Source: Linnemannia elongata
Taxonomy: Eukaryota; Mortierellomycota; Mortierellomycetes; Mortierellales; Mortierellaceae
Assembly: GCA_036320915.1 (NCBI GenBank)
Contig: JAXBDG010000012.1
Span: 1,166,501 to 1,230,500 of the forward strand
DNA: 64,000 nucleotides
Direction: 5' to 3'
Part shown: positions 1-11,470 of the stretch, one piece after another
Position numbering within the stretch: the stretch's first letter is position 1
How the letters are laid out: each line of letters starts with the position of its first letter
Made by a program: the position numbers and the translations under genes
The notes under the pieces: model-generated
The model's database searches: none
What the model saw: only the letters and a program-made list of their open reading frames with translations
What the model was told of the DNA's origin: nothing

Positions 1-407
1 AGCCTTCGAAAGGAACTGCCTCTCTCCACGATAGTGTTCTCTCCACTCCCAAAGGAATAAAGACAGGACGAAGGTCTGAGTAAACCTTGCTTGAAGTCCC
101 CATCTCCCATCACTTTCTTCTCCTTCCTTTTCTTTCTGTCTCATCACTTTTGCCTTCTTCTCGTCTCTCATCACTCTTTTGTCCTTCTTCCCTTCTTCCT
201 CACACCCTCCCGGGAATAATACAGTCTCTTTCACGTCCTACCCCTCCTCGCTCTCCCTTTTTGTGCACTATTACTCGTGTCAGTTACCTGATCAGTTTTT
301 TCTTTTTCCTTGTTTTCCCCTGAGCTATCCAGTTCTGCCGCCACACCCAATTTTCTTTTCTCACTCTCACTCTCACATTCTAATACTCCTACACACACAC
401 ACAGCCA
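1..407. other. 5' flank of the ER chaperone gene
   Basis: No gene is seen here. The stretch is strongly pyrimidine-rich on the plus strand (CT-rich runs from about 100 to 395) and ends in a short CA microsatellite just before the ATG at 408. It is most likely promoter and 5' UTR of the downstream gene. No specific unfolded-protein-response element could be recognised. Confidence 0.5.
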
Positions 408-3400
408 ATGAAGCCAACAACGCAAAGCAAAAAGAGGTCGCTCCTCACCCTGGGCGCGGTCGCCGCCTTGGGTGCCCTCTGCCTGAACACAACCCCCGTC
501 GATGCCGCTGTTATGGCCATCGACTACGGTACCGACTGGTTCAAGGTCGCCCTCGTCAAGCCCGGTATCCCCTTCGACATCGTCCTCAACGCAGAGTCTA
601 AGCGCAAGACCCAGTCGGCCATCAACATCCGCGGCGATAACCGCGCCTTTGGTTCCGAAGCCCTCAGCTTGGTATGGATCCGTGCCTGGTTCAATGATCA
701 GCATCCTTGTTTCTTAAAGTTACCCCTGAGAATGACACACGCGCATCCAGATTTTCTGACACTCCGTTGTATTGCTTTTATCGTTTCATATAGGCCACTC
801 GCTTTCCTCAAGATTCGTACATTGGATTAAAGAGAATCTTGGGTCGCGATTATGAGGACGATCATTGCGTCGAATTCCGTAACACCTTCACCAACAACAT
901 GATCCGGGATCCCGTCAGAGGCACTGCAATTTTCGAGACCACCTCAGGAAACCAGTTCACCGTCGAGGAATTGGTCGCTATGCAATTCGCGCTTGCCAAG
1001 CAGCAAGCTGAGGACACTGCCGGCGAGTCCGTCAAGGATGTTGTCATCACTGTGAGTTCTCGCGCTCGTTGCGATTTTGGTTTCTTCTTGGTTGAGAAGG
1101 AATGCTGACTTGTTTGAGTTATGACGTGGAGAAACTGACCCAACATTCCTTTAATTTCACTAAACACTTGATTTTTTTTGTAGATCCCTCCCTACTTCAA
1201 CCAGTTTGAGCGCCAGGCTGTTCTCGATGCCGCAGATCTGGCTGGTCTCCATGTTCTGTCTCTCATCAATGACGAATCTGCCGGTAAGTGAAACGGAAAC
1301 GCCCAATGCGAAAGGAGGAAAAAAAAAGGAAAAAAGAAAATGAGAGCAGTTAAGGCCATGGTTGCATCCAATCGTCTTTCGATTTCTAACGCCGATCCAC
1401 TCTGCATGCTCCACGTATTATTTTTGCCCGCAAATAGTTGCTCTGAACTATGCCATGACCAGAACATTCCCTCAGGAACAATGCCACATCTTCTTCGACA
1501 TGGGTGCAGGAAGCACTGCTGCCAGCTTAGCCTGTTTCCAGGATCTCAGTGTCAAGGATGTCGGCAAGTTCTTTAAGACTGTTCAGCAGGTCGAGATCAA
1601 GGCTGTTGGCTACGACCGCACCTTGGGAGGACACGAATTCGACGTTCGCCTCCAAAAGTTCCTTGCCGCTAAATTCCAGGAGGCCAAGGGATCCAAGATC
1701 AGTGGCCCCGTCATCGAGAACGAGCGCGCCATGGCCAAGCTCCTCAAGGAAGCCAACCGTGTCAAGCAGATCCTCAGTGCCAACACCGAGACGATGGCCT
1801 CCGTAAGTGCTTTGAGATGCCCTAATATTTAGTACTATATCGCTGTCTTTGTCACCTAACTAATCAACGTGTATTGGCCACCAATTTAGGTCGAGAGCTT
1901 GATGGATGATGTTGATTTCAAGATCAAGGTGACACGCGCAGAGTTGGAGGACTTGACCAAGGATCTTCTGGACCGTGTTCGTGGACCCATTGATGCCGCT
2001 TTGACCGAAGCCAACATGAAGTTGGACAACATCCAGTCGTTGGTGTTAGTTGGAGGTGCTGTCCGTGTGCCCTCAATCCAAACCAACTTGGCAGCCATTG
2101 TTGGAGAGGACAAGATCGCCAAGAACGTCAACGGAGATGAGGCTGCTGTCATGGGCGCTGTCTTCCGTGCCGCCAGTCTGAGCAGGCAGTTCAAGGTCAA
2201 GGAGGTCCGCCTGAAGGATATCTCTCCCTTCCCCATTGAGGTCAAGTACACTGGTGAAGCCAAGGATGCCTCCACTCCTGGAAAGCCCTTCTTGACTTCC
2301 ATCTTCAACGAGCGTTCTGTCCTCGGAACCCGCAAGATCATGAGCTTCAAGCGTGTCACCGATTTCGGATTCGATCTTCAGTACGGTCAGGTCTCTGCTG
2401 CCCACGGTGCCGAGCTTTCAGGCCAGGAGATTGCCCACGTGTCGTTGACAGGATTGACCGAGGCGATTAACAAGTTCAAGGACATCAGTGTTGCCACCCC
2501 CAAGGTCAAGGTCACCCTTGAGCTCTCCGAATCTGGTATTTTGAGCGTCCAGGATGCCACTGCAACCATTGAGACCGACAGCTCCAAGAAGGCTTCTTTG
2601 GCCGAAAAGGTGAAGTCCTTCTTCGGAGGCAGCGAGAAGAATGAAGATGTCAAGGAGGCAGAGGCCAAGGAAACTGACGAAGAGCAGGAGGCATCCGAGC
2701 CCGCCAAGGAGCAAGAGAAGGCTGCTGAGGAGGCGAAGGAGAACAAGACTACCGAGCCCACTGCCAACAACACCGAGACTGCCGCCAAGAACGAGACTGT
2801 CCCGACCACCCAGACCGAGAAGATTATTTTAAAGATCCAGACCGACTTCAAGGGCATTGTTCCTTTGTCTGCAGCCAACAAGAAGGATTCCTTGACCAAG
2901 ATCCAGAGACTGGATGCTTTGGACGCCGCCAAGCGCGCCCAGGAGGAGGCCAGAAACTCGCTCGAATCGTTCCTCTACCGTGGTCGTGAGTTGTTGTACA
3001 AAGACGAGATCATTGAGGTCTCGACTGAGGAAGAGCGCGAGCAGCTTTTCAAGAGCTTAGCGCTCTCGTCGGAGTGGTTGGAGGACAACGAAGATGCCGA
3101 GACACCCGAGTTCCAGACCCGCTTGAAGGATCTTCGCAAGATTGAGCGCCCCTTGTCGATCCGTGCCGCCGAACGTGTTTCCCGTCCCAAGGCCTTTGCC
3201 TCTCTCCGTTCATCCGTTACGATGGCCCGCTCTGTTGGCGAGCAGTTGTTGACTGGCGAGGGTGCCTTCCATGACCCAGCTGATGTCCAAAAGTTGTATG
3301 ATGCCTGCGACGAAGTTTTGGCTTGGATCGATGAGAAGGAGGCTGCCCAGGCCGAGCTCCCTCTGTGGAAGGATGGTGTGGTGTCGACACGCGAGATTCA

Positions 3401-3689
3401 GTTGCGCGGAAGCCCTGTTGAGCGGGAGATGCACCGGTTGATGAGCAAGAAGAAGCCTAAGGTTGTCAAGAAGAAGGAGAACAACTCGACCGAGACCAAG
3501 GAAGGTGGCGAGGAGAAGGGTGCCCCCAAGGGTGAGGGCGAGACGACGGAGGAGCAGCAGCAGGGGCAAGGGCAGGAGAAGCCAGCAGAAGGCTCCAGCG
3601 AGGAGTCGACGACAAATGAGAAGAAGCAGAAGGAGGAGAAGGCTGGGGAGGAGGCCGAGCCTGTTAAGCACAAGAAGGACGAGCTTTAG
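408..3689 (+). CDS. ER-lumenal Hsp70-superfamily chaperone, LHS1/HYOU1 (GRP170) type
   Basis: Five exons (408-671, 794-1051, 1184-1283, 1438-1802, 1890-3689) join in frame to 928 codons; all four introns are GT-AG and 110-155 nt. The product starts with a signal peptide (about residues 1-29), followed by an actin-like Hsp70 ATPase domain beginning [13 protein letters not shown] and containing [12 protein letters not shown]. Then come a beta-sandwich region, a Lys/Glu-rich acidic linker (about 575-640), an alpha-helical domain and a charged C-terminal tail. It ends in KDEL, a classical ER-retrieval signal, so the lumenal location is well supported. Large Hsp70s of this class act as nucleotide-exchange factors for BiP/Kar2 and in protein translocation and folding. 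Length matches the family (yeast Lhs1 and human HYOU1 are about 880-1000 aa). The start is the first ATG directly before the signal peptide. Gene identity is strong; the exact exon borders are read by eye. Confidence 0.93.
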
Positions 3690-4265
3690 ATGTTATATAT
3701 AGTTTGTTTTTTTCACCACTTTGCGTCGAGCTACCTCATTTTCTATTACCAATACATAAACTACGACACGCATTCCTAGACGAATAATTGGGCACCTGTC
3801 CCCTCCCTCGCATTGAGCAATTGGAGAAGCGGAAGTAAAACCGAAAGGCATTGAGTACCAAATGTGTACGTGAGTGAGTGAGAGTGCAGAGAAAGAGAGT
3901 GCGTGTGTGTACGTGAAGTAAACAACGGTGCCGTCGGCCCAAATAAGAAAGTCATTTGTGCGGGGTAGAGAGGATCCAATTCCAACCAAACCAACCAGCC
4001 AACCAATGGAGCAGCTGCGACTCTGCAGCTGAAAAGAAAAAAAAATCTTTTTTTCTTTTCTTTTTTTCTTTTTTCTTTCTCACAACAACTTCAAACTCAA
4101 CAACACTAACACTCCCCTCCCCCATCAGCCCCCCCGTCCTAGTGCCTGGTTCAACCCCTGGCTCACTCTTCTTCTTCCTTGCTTCCTCCACTTTACTCCT
4201 CCCGCCCCCAGTTGCCCCTCTAGTTCCCTCTTCTCCCCGAGACACCATATATAATATATAACAAC
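3690..4265. other. Intergenic region, 3' UTR of chaperone and promoter of ADE4
   Basis: No gene is seen. The first part is probably the chaperone 3' UTR. From about 4030 the plus strand becomes a long T/C-rich tract with T runs up to about nine, a usual fungal core-promoter and leader feature, ending at the ATG at 4266. Confidence 0.5.
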
Positions 4266-6983
4266 ATGTGCGGAATCACTGCTCTCCTCTTGGCCGATCA
4301 CAACCTGATGGCCAGCCCTGAGCTCCATGAGGGTCTCGGAATGTTGCAGCATCGTGGCCAGGCAAGTTCACTTGGACAATACCTCCTTTGTTTTTAAATA
4401 AGAGTCTGCCGTTTTACAAAGTAACTAACCATTAAAGTATTATCTCTGTATGATAAATAGGATGCCGCCGGTATTGTTACCTGTGGAAACAAGGGCCGTC
4501 TTTACCAGATCAAGGGCAACGGCATGGTCCGTGATGTTTTTGATCAGCCTAAGCTGGAGCAGCTTATCGGAAGCATGGGTGTCGGTCATGGTATGTTTCT
4601 GTCTCTCGTTTCCTTTTGGCTGTTTATCCTTGCATGGGACATGACCGGGACACACACACCCATAAACATCATACCATACACCGCAACACCAAGGACAACA
4701 ACAATATCAACAACAAACACAACTCCTCACATCAGTTTTTCTGTGAGAGTGTATCTCGACTGCATGAGTCTTCGATTAGACATTTTCTTTGGCTGAGACA
4801 ACCTTTTTTTTTCAGCCTCAGCTCTCTTTCAATGAACGAACGGATGAACGGCACCAGAGAAATCCATCTCGTCCGGGGTTTATCTGCGCAGAGCACGAGG
4901 AGTAGAGACAGCTCCTTTTATTGCCATGACGAACGATTGATTGACCTAACAAACTGTCCTACTTTGGTTTTGTTTTTTTGGCCTATAGTTCGTTACCCCA
5001 CTGCCGGATCCTCTTCGACCTCGGAGGCCCAGCCCTTTTACGTCAACAGCCCTTACGGTATCGTTTTTGCCCATGTAAGTACCCTGGCTTCTTACTTCTA
5101 CATTGGTAGATTGTTGTTTGTTCAGCAGGCCGACAACATGAGTTTTAATTGTTTTTTCTAACCCTTGTATGTTAATATGGAACTGGACCCTTACAGAACG
5201 GAAACCTGGTCAATGCTGACGAGCTCCGCGCTTTCATGGATCAGGATGCCCATCGCCACATCAACACCGATTCGGACTCGGAGCTGTTGCTCAACATCTT
5301 TGCTGACAACTTGCAGAAGACTGGCAAGGTCCGTATTAATGAGGAGGATATCTTTACTGCGATCAAGGGCATCTACGACGTCTGCCATGGAGGATATGCC
5401 TGCGTTGCTATGATTGCTGGTAAGTCAGTTTGAGCCAGTGTTGTCGGGGAACATAACAAGAATATGGACTCCTATCTTTTTTTTTTATCTTATTCGGAGC
5501 TGGAGATGTTGTGCTTGCTTCTTTTGTTTTTTTTTGCGGAGGAGTGAGGCGGGCGGAGAGAAAACTAGGCAAAGGATGGATGAGGATCGATTGTGACTTG
5601 CTTCGATTTAGAGTCGGGTCTATTAACGCACACACACTCTCTCGCTGTCTCACCATTCTCATAGGATTCGGTATCATTGGTTTCCGTGATCCTCACGGCA
5701 TTCGTCCCATCGGTTTCGCCAAGCGCCAGTCGCCCAAAGGAACCGACTACATGTTTGCCTCGGAGAGTGTCGTTTGCGACGGATGCAGCTTCTCGGACTT
5801 TGAGGACCTTAAGCCCGGTGAGGCCGTCATTGTGAACAAGAACTCGACTGTCACCAGGCGCCAATTGGTCCCCAATGCTTCGTTCTCGCCTTGCATCTTC
5901 GAGTACGTCTACTTTTCCCGCCCAGATTCGATCATCGACGGAATCTCGGTTTACAAGTGCCGTCTTGCTATGGGCGAGGCCTTGGCTGACCAGGTCTTGA
6001 AGAAGATGGGGCCTGACCACGATATTGATGTCATTATTCCCGTAAGTATAGCAGCTTTCTTTGCAGGAGGTGATCGACTGTGAGCAATTTGGTTGTCTTT
6101 AGATTAACTTGTTTCTAACCCCCTCTCTGGTGACCTTTTATCTTGATCTCTAGGTTCCTGACACGAGTCGTGTAGCTGCTTTGCAGACTGCCTACAAGCT
6201 GGATATCACTTACCGTGAGGGCTTTATCAAGAACCGTTACATTGGACGCACCTTCATCATGCCCGGTCAGGCCATGCGCAAGAAGACTGTTCGTCGCAAG
6301 TTCAACGCCATGTCGCTTGAGTTCGCTGGCAAGAACGTCTTGATCGTCGATGGTATGTTCAGGATGTACTCTTTTTTAGGTGCCTCTGCAATGTATACTT
6401 TATTTTGTCCATAAGCGGATGTAGTGGTGACTTAGCTGACTTACTTTATTCGTGTTTCAATGTAGATTCCATTGTTCGTGGTACGACCTCGAAGGAGATT
6501 GTGCAAATGGCTCGTGATGCTGGCGCCAAGAAGGTCTACCTTGCGTCTTGCGCCCCTGCTATCCGATACCCCAATGTCTACGGCATTGACATGCCTTCTC
6601 CTCACGAGTTGGTCGCATACAACAAGAACGAGGATGACATTGCCATTGCCCTCGGTGCCGACAAGGTCATCTTCCAGGTAATCATCATTGATTTCAGTTA
6701 AAACAGGAAGAGTATCTGTACATATTGAAAGAGTTGCTGACATTTTTTTTCTTACATTTATTAGAACCTCGAGGGTTTGGTTGCATCGTGTGAAAAGTTC
6801 AACCCCAGCATCACCAAGTGGGATGCCTCTGTCTTTGACGGCAAGTACGTCACCGGCAAGGTCGATGAGGCTTACTTGGCCCACTTAGAGAGCTTGAGAG
6901 CTGATGGAAAGAAGGGCAAGTTTGAGGACCTCCAGAGTCCCGAAACCTTGGGACTTGTCAACTTTAACTTGCAATTGAAGTAA
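4266..6983 (+). CDS. ADE4: Amidophosphoribosyltransferase (glutamine PRPP amidotransferase)
   Basis: Catalyses the first committed step of de novo purine synthesis: PRPP + glutamine to 5-phosphoribosylamine. Eight exons (4266-4361, 4461-4590, 4989-5074, 5197-5419, 5665-6041, 6154-6352, 6466-6677, 6765-6983) give 513 aa, close to yeast Ade4 (about 510). The protein starts MCGI, so the Cys exposed after Met removal is the class-II glutaminase nucleophile. The glutaminase part contains LQHRGQDAAGI, VGHVRYPTAG and GNLVN. The phosphoribosyltransferase part contains the PRPP loop [14 protein letters not shown] (about 365-378) and [10 protein letters not shown]. Intron 1 is CAG|GCAAGT...AG, a non-canonical GC-AG intron; it is needed to keep HRGQ-DAAG in frame. 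Intron 2 is unusually long (398 nt). The cytosolic location is from family knowledge. The 3' end converges with the cwf18 gene. Confidence 0.96.
4362..4460 (+). other. GC-AG intron in ADE4
   Basis: The donor is CAG|GCAAGT and the acceptor ATAG|GAT. The flanking exons encode the highly conserved glutaminase string HRGQDAAG without gap or extra residue. No GT donor in the neighbourhood keeps that string, so the 5' splice site appears to be the minor GC class. Confidence 0.85.
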
Positions 6984-7312
6984 TGTCCTCTATTTGCATA
7001 CTTTTTTTTTGTTGCCTTTCATTTTTTTTGTAATTATTTCTCCAACCCCGGATATTATTCACACACTTCCGACACTGGCAATACACTCCCTTCATGCAGC
7101 GACGAAATAGGAATGTTTCATCCTATGTACTTGAAGCACGCACCACCATTTCCCCATCATTTTTTTTCCCGTCTTCTTCAGCATTTCCCATCCTTATAAC
7201 CTCATAGAACAAATAAACAAATGTATAATATCCAATTGGTGTGTTGTTGTTTTTATTTTACAAGTGGGGGTTATGCCTTTGTGCAGAGTTGAGTCGTATT
7301 GGTATGGCGGTG
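6984..7312. other. Convergent 3' regions of ADE4 and cwf18
   Basis: No gene is seen. T-rich segments follow the ADE4 stop, and an A-rich string (AACAAATAAACAAATG) lies at about 7208-7223, plausibly within the polyadenylation region. The two genes end tail-to-tail about 330 bp apart. Confidence 0.45.
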
Positions 7313-8376
7313 TTATGCCATGCTGAGATCCTGAGGCCTCTCCTTCCTGATGAGTTCGATGACAGCCGCCCTAGTCTTCTTTTCCAGCTTAAGCAACTGT
7401 GGCTCTATATCCCGCTTCAGATCCCAGTTGGGTTTCTTGGGTGCCAGCGTAAAAATGTCCTACGAAAATACAAGTAAATGTCGAACAGAGGGTTAGAAAT
7501 GCCCAGGTATACGTTTGCCCTTTTATGGCTTGTTTTTGATTTTAAGATTAGGGGAGAAAAACAGAAAAGAGGAGAAGGGAAGAGTACTTACGACGTCTTT
7601 GGCGCGCTTCTCATCTTCTTCTTGTATGACTTTCTCGACGACGCCTTCCATCTTCTTTTCGACAGTATCGCCAATGTCGGCGGGGGTTGTGATCTTGGAC
7701 TCTTGGTCTTTCAGGGTTTCGTTGACTGGAGTGTAGTTGCGGAACGACATGCTAATGTTGAAGGAAGAAAAGTGAAAAAAGAGAGGTTGCGAGGATGTGA
7801 GAAGGTGGTCGTGTTGGAGTGTGAAGTTGGCTTTGTTGGATTGGTTGACTGACTGAAGGACTCCTTAGGAGGCGAAACGTCCTGAAAAAGAAAAAAAAAA
7901 TTCGGTGCCCTTTCTGACTTCTCGATGTTGTTCCTCTTGGTGACTCCAGCATATTTTGGCACAATTTCACGAGTTCCGATTGCTTCCCTGGGTGCGCCAA
8001 TTTGGTCGACCGGCGGGTCGTCCACCGCGTCAGAGCTGTTGTTGCCGTTGAAAGAAAAGCCCGATAGATCCTAGATCCAAATCAACGATTTGATTCTGTC
8101 CTGAATGCACTGGCTTCTTGCAGAAAGAGATAATCTGAAGGTGTCTTTTGGGGGCGATCCTCTGTATTCAAATGCCTTGTGTGATCCAATCCAAATCCGC
8201 TTCTCCAACGTCTGCGTTGCACAGGTCTTTTTTTTTTTTTTTTCCTGAGCTGAGGAGATTGCGATGCAAAAGGTTTAGGTCATGTACCTGACACTGTCGC
8301 CGCCTCCTGTTGACTCGAGTTTCCTCTTCTTGAGCTGCTCCAGTCTCTCCTTGCGCTTTTTGCTTGCTTCATCCAT
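7313..8376 (-). CDS. cwf18/CCDC12-family pre-mRNA splicing factor
   Basis: Three exons on the minus strand (8288-8376, 7592-7751, 7313-7459) join to 131 aa. The N-terminus is a basic coiled coil (MDEASKKRKERLEQLKKRK). Exon 2 carries the family hallmark SFRNYTP and exon 3 the hallmark LAPKKPNWDLKRDI followed by LEKKTRAAVIELIRK. In the family these mark a small component of the activated spliceosome (Prp19/NTC-associated; human CCDC12, fission yeast Cwf18). Exon 1 ends in phase 2 (AG) and exon 2 opens with C-ATG, so translation runs through SMSFRNY. An alternative reading would use the ATG inside exon 2 as the start, which would lose the usual N-terminal helix. The 536-nt first intron (7752-8287) is long for this window, and an alternative exon inside it cannot be excluded. 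Confidence 0.85.
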
Positions 8377-9190
8377 GATGTGAGATTTAAGTTGTGTCTG
8401 TCTGTCTGTCGGTGATCACGGTTTGATGGGGGAAGAGACAAACGTTTGGGCGATGCCTGAAATACCGGCAAAGAAGAGGAACAAACGGGCGCATTACGTC
8501 ACCGCAGTCCCAGCGCAAGCACCTACTGTCCTTTAAATCTTCGTAGCTTAGTGTGCTTGCAACACACGAAGAATGAACCCCTAGACAAAATGATCAAACG
8601 GCTTAACCGGTCTCACATTCATTTATCATTCGGGTAATGTTGTATTCTTCGAAATGGTGCCTTAATTACTACCAGTTTGTTCTACCTGGTCACTATTCGG
8701 AGACACTACCGCTTCTATTGCGAGGAGTACTGTACATGAACAAAGACACCATGGCGGGACGTCATCAAAAAATGATAGAAATCAAACGGAAAAGAGAAAA
8801 CAAGGGAGGGAAAAAACAATGGGGACTTGAATAAAAAAAAACAGGGCCATGTTGTGCGAACGAAAGTAGTGAAGTCGAAAAGATCAAGGATATGTCCAAG
8901 GGAAGGTGAAGATAAAGATTAAGGGATGCTTGGAAAAATCCAGGGATGCCGGAAAAAGATCAAGTGGTAAGAGAAGTCAAGGGATGGGAAAATCAAGCAC
9001 CACTCGATTTTTTTTTTTTATGACGAGCGAATGGTCAGATTTGTTGTTCCCCTCAACAAAGTTGAAGAAAACGGCAACATATGCTCTGACTTAAAAGTGG
9101 GCACACCAATGGATAAAGTCAGATGGAGGAGGTGGTAATGATGTTGGCGGTCTTGGTACTGCTTGACCTCGAACTTGGTCCAACTCCGCG
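8377..9190. other. Intergenic region with a short AGATCAAGG-type repeat
   Basis: No gene is seen. The part from about 8880 to 9000 contains spaced copies of a purine-rich motif of the form GATCAAGGGATGC/GGAAAA. The same motif recurs at about 47110-47240, so it is a dispersed minisatellite-like sequence. No promoter element of the flanking genes was recognised. Confidence 0.4.
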
Positions 9191-9700
9191 CTACTCCTTC
9201 CAAGGAAATGACCCGTCTTGGGTCAGGTACTCGAGCCTCTCCTGCTTGAGAAGTTGGCCCTGCACGACCGACGTTGGCCGTATTCTCCGCGGCCATCACG
9301 TCCCGCTGGTGGTAAATATGACAGTGCGAGCAATTGAAACCGGCGCATGTCGAACTGAGCCACAAAGAGACCGCATCTGGGATACTTCTTGGATGTATAG
9401 AATACATTGACTCCCACCAACACATAGCCTATTCCTTCCTTTAAGGGCTGTACATGCTCTGACAAAACGTGTCTGGATGGATAAGCTTCTTTCTTGCTCA
9501 CAGTGGAGTAACACGTAGTATAGCACGTTTTTGAACCAGAATAGGGTATTTTGAGCATACTGCTCAGCCCCAATATTGTTGCAAAGTTCAATTCCCTGAC
9601 CCTCCACTGTAGTATCCTCGTATCACATCCATAAAACAGGGACCGCGATGGGCTTTCACACAGTGTCAACGACAACGACGGAACTTGGAAAGTAGGACAT
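9191..9700 (-). pseudogene. Degraded Fanzor/TnpB-like nuclease C-terminus
   Basis: Reading the minus strand in several frames gives, in order, GVNVFYTSKKYPRCGLFVAQ, then DMRRF, then CSHCHIYHQRDVMAAEN, and after a further frame change YLTQDGSFPWKE and a stop (TAG at 9191-9193). This is the zinc-finger plus RuvC-III end of TnpB/Fanzor nucleases (TSKKCPRC ... CxxC ... HRDVxAAEN). It is clearly dead. The RuvC-II glutamate position reads Val (GTA instead of GAA), one zinc Cys reads Tyr, and at least two frameshifts separate the blocks. Upstream of about 9500 the similarity fades. Its wording differs from the large Fanzor gene at 21-27 kb, so it is from another subfamily. No terminal repeats were found around it. 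Confidence 0.75.
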
Positions 9701-9859
9701 TAGGTCCAATGCCTTAACATTAAAACGGAGAGCAGCGATAATAGAGCTGTTGGCAGAAGGAGCATGTGAAGGAAAGTGAACTTGTATGTGACAATGCATT
9801 CTATTTATTAATTTATTAATGTATATATATGTGTGTGTATTGACAAAGACGATTCGGCT

Positions 9860-11470
9860 TTAAGCCAACCAGAACCAGATCTTCTCCAGCAAGTTCCTGG
9901 GCACGCGCTCCTCTCCCATGGCCTCCAGCTCGTCCATCTCCTTCTTGCCAGTGATGGCATCAATCTGCTCGACAGGAATGTACAGTGGTGTGCGGTGGTA
10001 GAGCTTGTGGCCGAGGTAGAATGCCAAGAAGACAGGGATTGTGATATAGGTAGCGATGAAGTCCTTGGCATTGAAAGGCATGAACGTCTGGAAGCCACTA
10101 GTGAGGGTGAGCAACGAGACGATCACCAGCGTAAAGTAGGTGGCGTAAGGCTGCAAGGCCGTCCTGTAAGGAAGGACGTTGAGGAGGTTGTTGAACTCCA
10201 TGGCGCGGCGGAAGCGCAGGTAGGTAAGCATGACAACGATCCAGGCGATAAATCCAGAAATGGTCGAAATGCTGACGAACCAGTTGAAGACGGTGGCTCC
10301 TGTGTTGGACACGTTAAGGAAAGCCAGCATACCGAAGGCCCAAGTGAAAAGGACCGCGACGTATGGAACGCCTCTGCTGTTGGTGACGCCGAAACACTTG
10401 GGGGCCTGGCCGTTGAGAGACATGGAGTAGAGGACTCTGCTGCCCGAGTAGAGGAACGAGTTGCCGGCCGACCAGGCAGACGTAAGGACAGCAGCGTTGA
10501 TGATGTGATTAAGTACAGGGATACCGACTAGCTGGATTCCAATGACAAATGGCGATGCGCTAGCATTGGATGCACCGAGAAGGTTCTTGTCGTTCGAAGG
10601 AACAAGAATACCGATGAGAAGCGAGGAGACACCGTAGAACAGGGCCAAACGCCAGACAAAGCGGCGGGCGGCCTTGGGGATATTGCGGCGGGGATCGATG
10701 GTCTCACCAGCAGCGATGGCAATGAGTTCGGGCGAAGTGATGAAGGCAAAACCTGCGGAGACAAAGGCATGCCAGTATCCAAGGAAGCGACCGAGACTGC
10801 CCGCGGCCTTGTATTCCAAAAATGCGCCGCCGGTTTTCCAGTAGTGGAATCCAAGTATGCCGTCCTGGTTGGGAGCACCGCCGAAGAAGATGACGATGCC
10901 GAGGATGATGAGGCCGCAGATGGTGATGAGCTTGATACTGGCAAACCAGAACTCGGCTTCACCAAAGAAGCTCACAGCAATAATGTTGAGAAGGAGCATG
11001 ACGACAAGGACGATCGAGATCCAGACAGCGATGTTGACAGGCAAACCCCAGTAGTCGATGATGATGCCGGCGGCCGTGGCCTCGGCTCCGATGAGCATAG
11101 CGTATGCGTACCAGTAGTTCCAGCCGACGGCGAAAGCAAGACTTGGGTCCAAGAATCGACCGACAAAGTAGGGGACAGTGATGCCACGCATAGGGAGGTA
11201 AGTGACCATCTCAGCAAGGTTGTTCATGACGGTCCACACGACCACCGTCATCGACAAATAGGCTAAGAAGAGGGAAGCAGGGCCTGTGCTGGAGAGAATA
11301 CTGCCAGATCCGATGAAGAGACCAGTACCGATGGCGCCTCCGAGAGCGAGGAACTGGATGTGTCGGCTCTTGAGACCGCGCTCAAGCTGATCATGCTTGT
11401 TGGCCAAGTTGTACTCGGAATTCTCGAGCGGCTGGTTAGCCTCGATGTTGTAGTCTTCCTTTTTCTCCAT
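9860..11470 (-). CDS. Amino-acid permease of the fungal AAT/YAT (APC) family
   Basis: A single intronless frame encodes 536 aa. After a hydrophilic N-terminus the sequence ERGLKSRHIQFLALGGAIGT opens TM1 and carries the family signature GGAIGTGLFIGSG (about 44-56). About 12 membrane segments follow, including the conserved SAGFAFITSPELIAIAAGE stretch and SAWSAGNSFLYSGSRVLYSM. These proteins are plasma-membrane H+/amino-acid symporters. Which amino acids are carried cannot be read from sequence. The C-terminus (EERVPRNLLEKIWFWLA) has the aromatic-rich ending common in this family. The start is the first ATG, immediately before a charged cytosolic segment. An open frame of 232 codons on the opposite strand is a shadow of this gene. 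Confidence 0.95.
   Translation of the reverse strand: MEKKEDYNIEANQPLENSEYNLANKHDQLERGLKSRHIQFLALGGAIGTGLFIGSGSILSSTGPASLFLAYLSMTVVVWTVMNNLAEMVTYLPMRGITVPYFVGRFLDPSLAFAVGWNYWYAYAMLIGAEATAAGIIIDYWGLPVNIAVWISIVLVVMLLLNIIAVSFFGEAEFWFASIKLITICGLIILGIVIFFGGAPNQDGILGFHYWKTGGAFLEYKAAGSLGRFLGYWHAFVSAGFAFITSPELIAIAAGETIDPRRNIPKAARRFVWRLALFYGVSSLLIGILVPSNDKNLLGASNASASPFVIGIQLVGIPVLNHIINAAVLTSAWSAGNSFLYSGSRVLYSMSLNGQAPKCFGVTNSRGVPYVAVLFTWAFGMLAFLNVSNTGATVFNWFVSISTISGFIAWIVVMLTYLRFRRAMEFNNLLNVLPYRTALQPYATYFTLVIVSLLTLTSGFQTFMPFNAKDFIATYITIPVFLAFYLGHKLYHRTPLYIPVEQIDAITGKKEMDELEAMGEERVPRNLLEKIWFWLA

Noticed and set aside
7752..8287. Extra exon inside the first cwf18 intron (around 7990-8070)
   Set aside because: An open stretch exists, but direct joining of exons 1 and 2 is in phase and gives the family sequence without insertion.
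8520..8580. tRNA-like stretch (GTAGCTTAGTGTGCTTGCAA)
   Set aside because: Superficially similar to a D-arm/anticodon region, but no cloverleaf with an acceptor stem could be drawn.
9833..10531. 232-codon plus-strand frame
   Set aside because: Exactly antisense to the amino-acid permease, with no domain; a shadow of that gene's codon bias.
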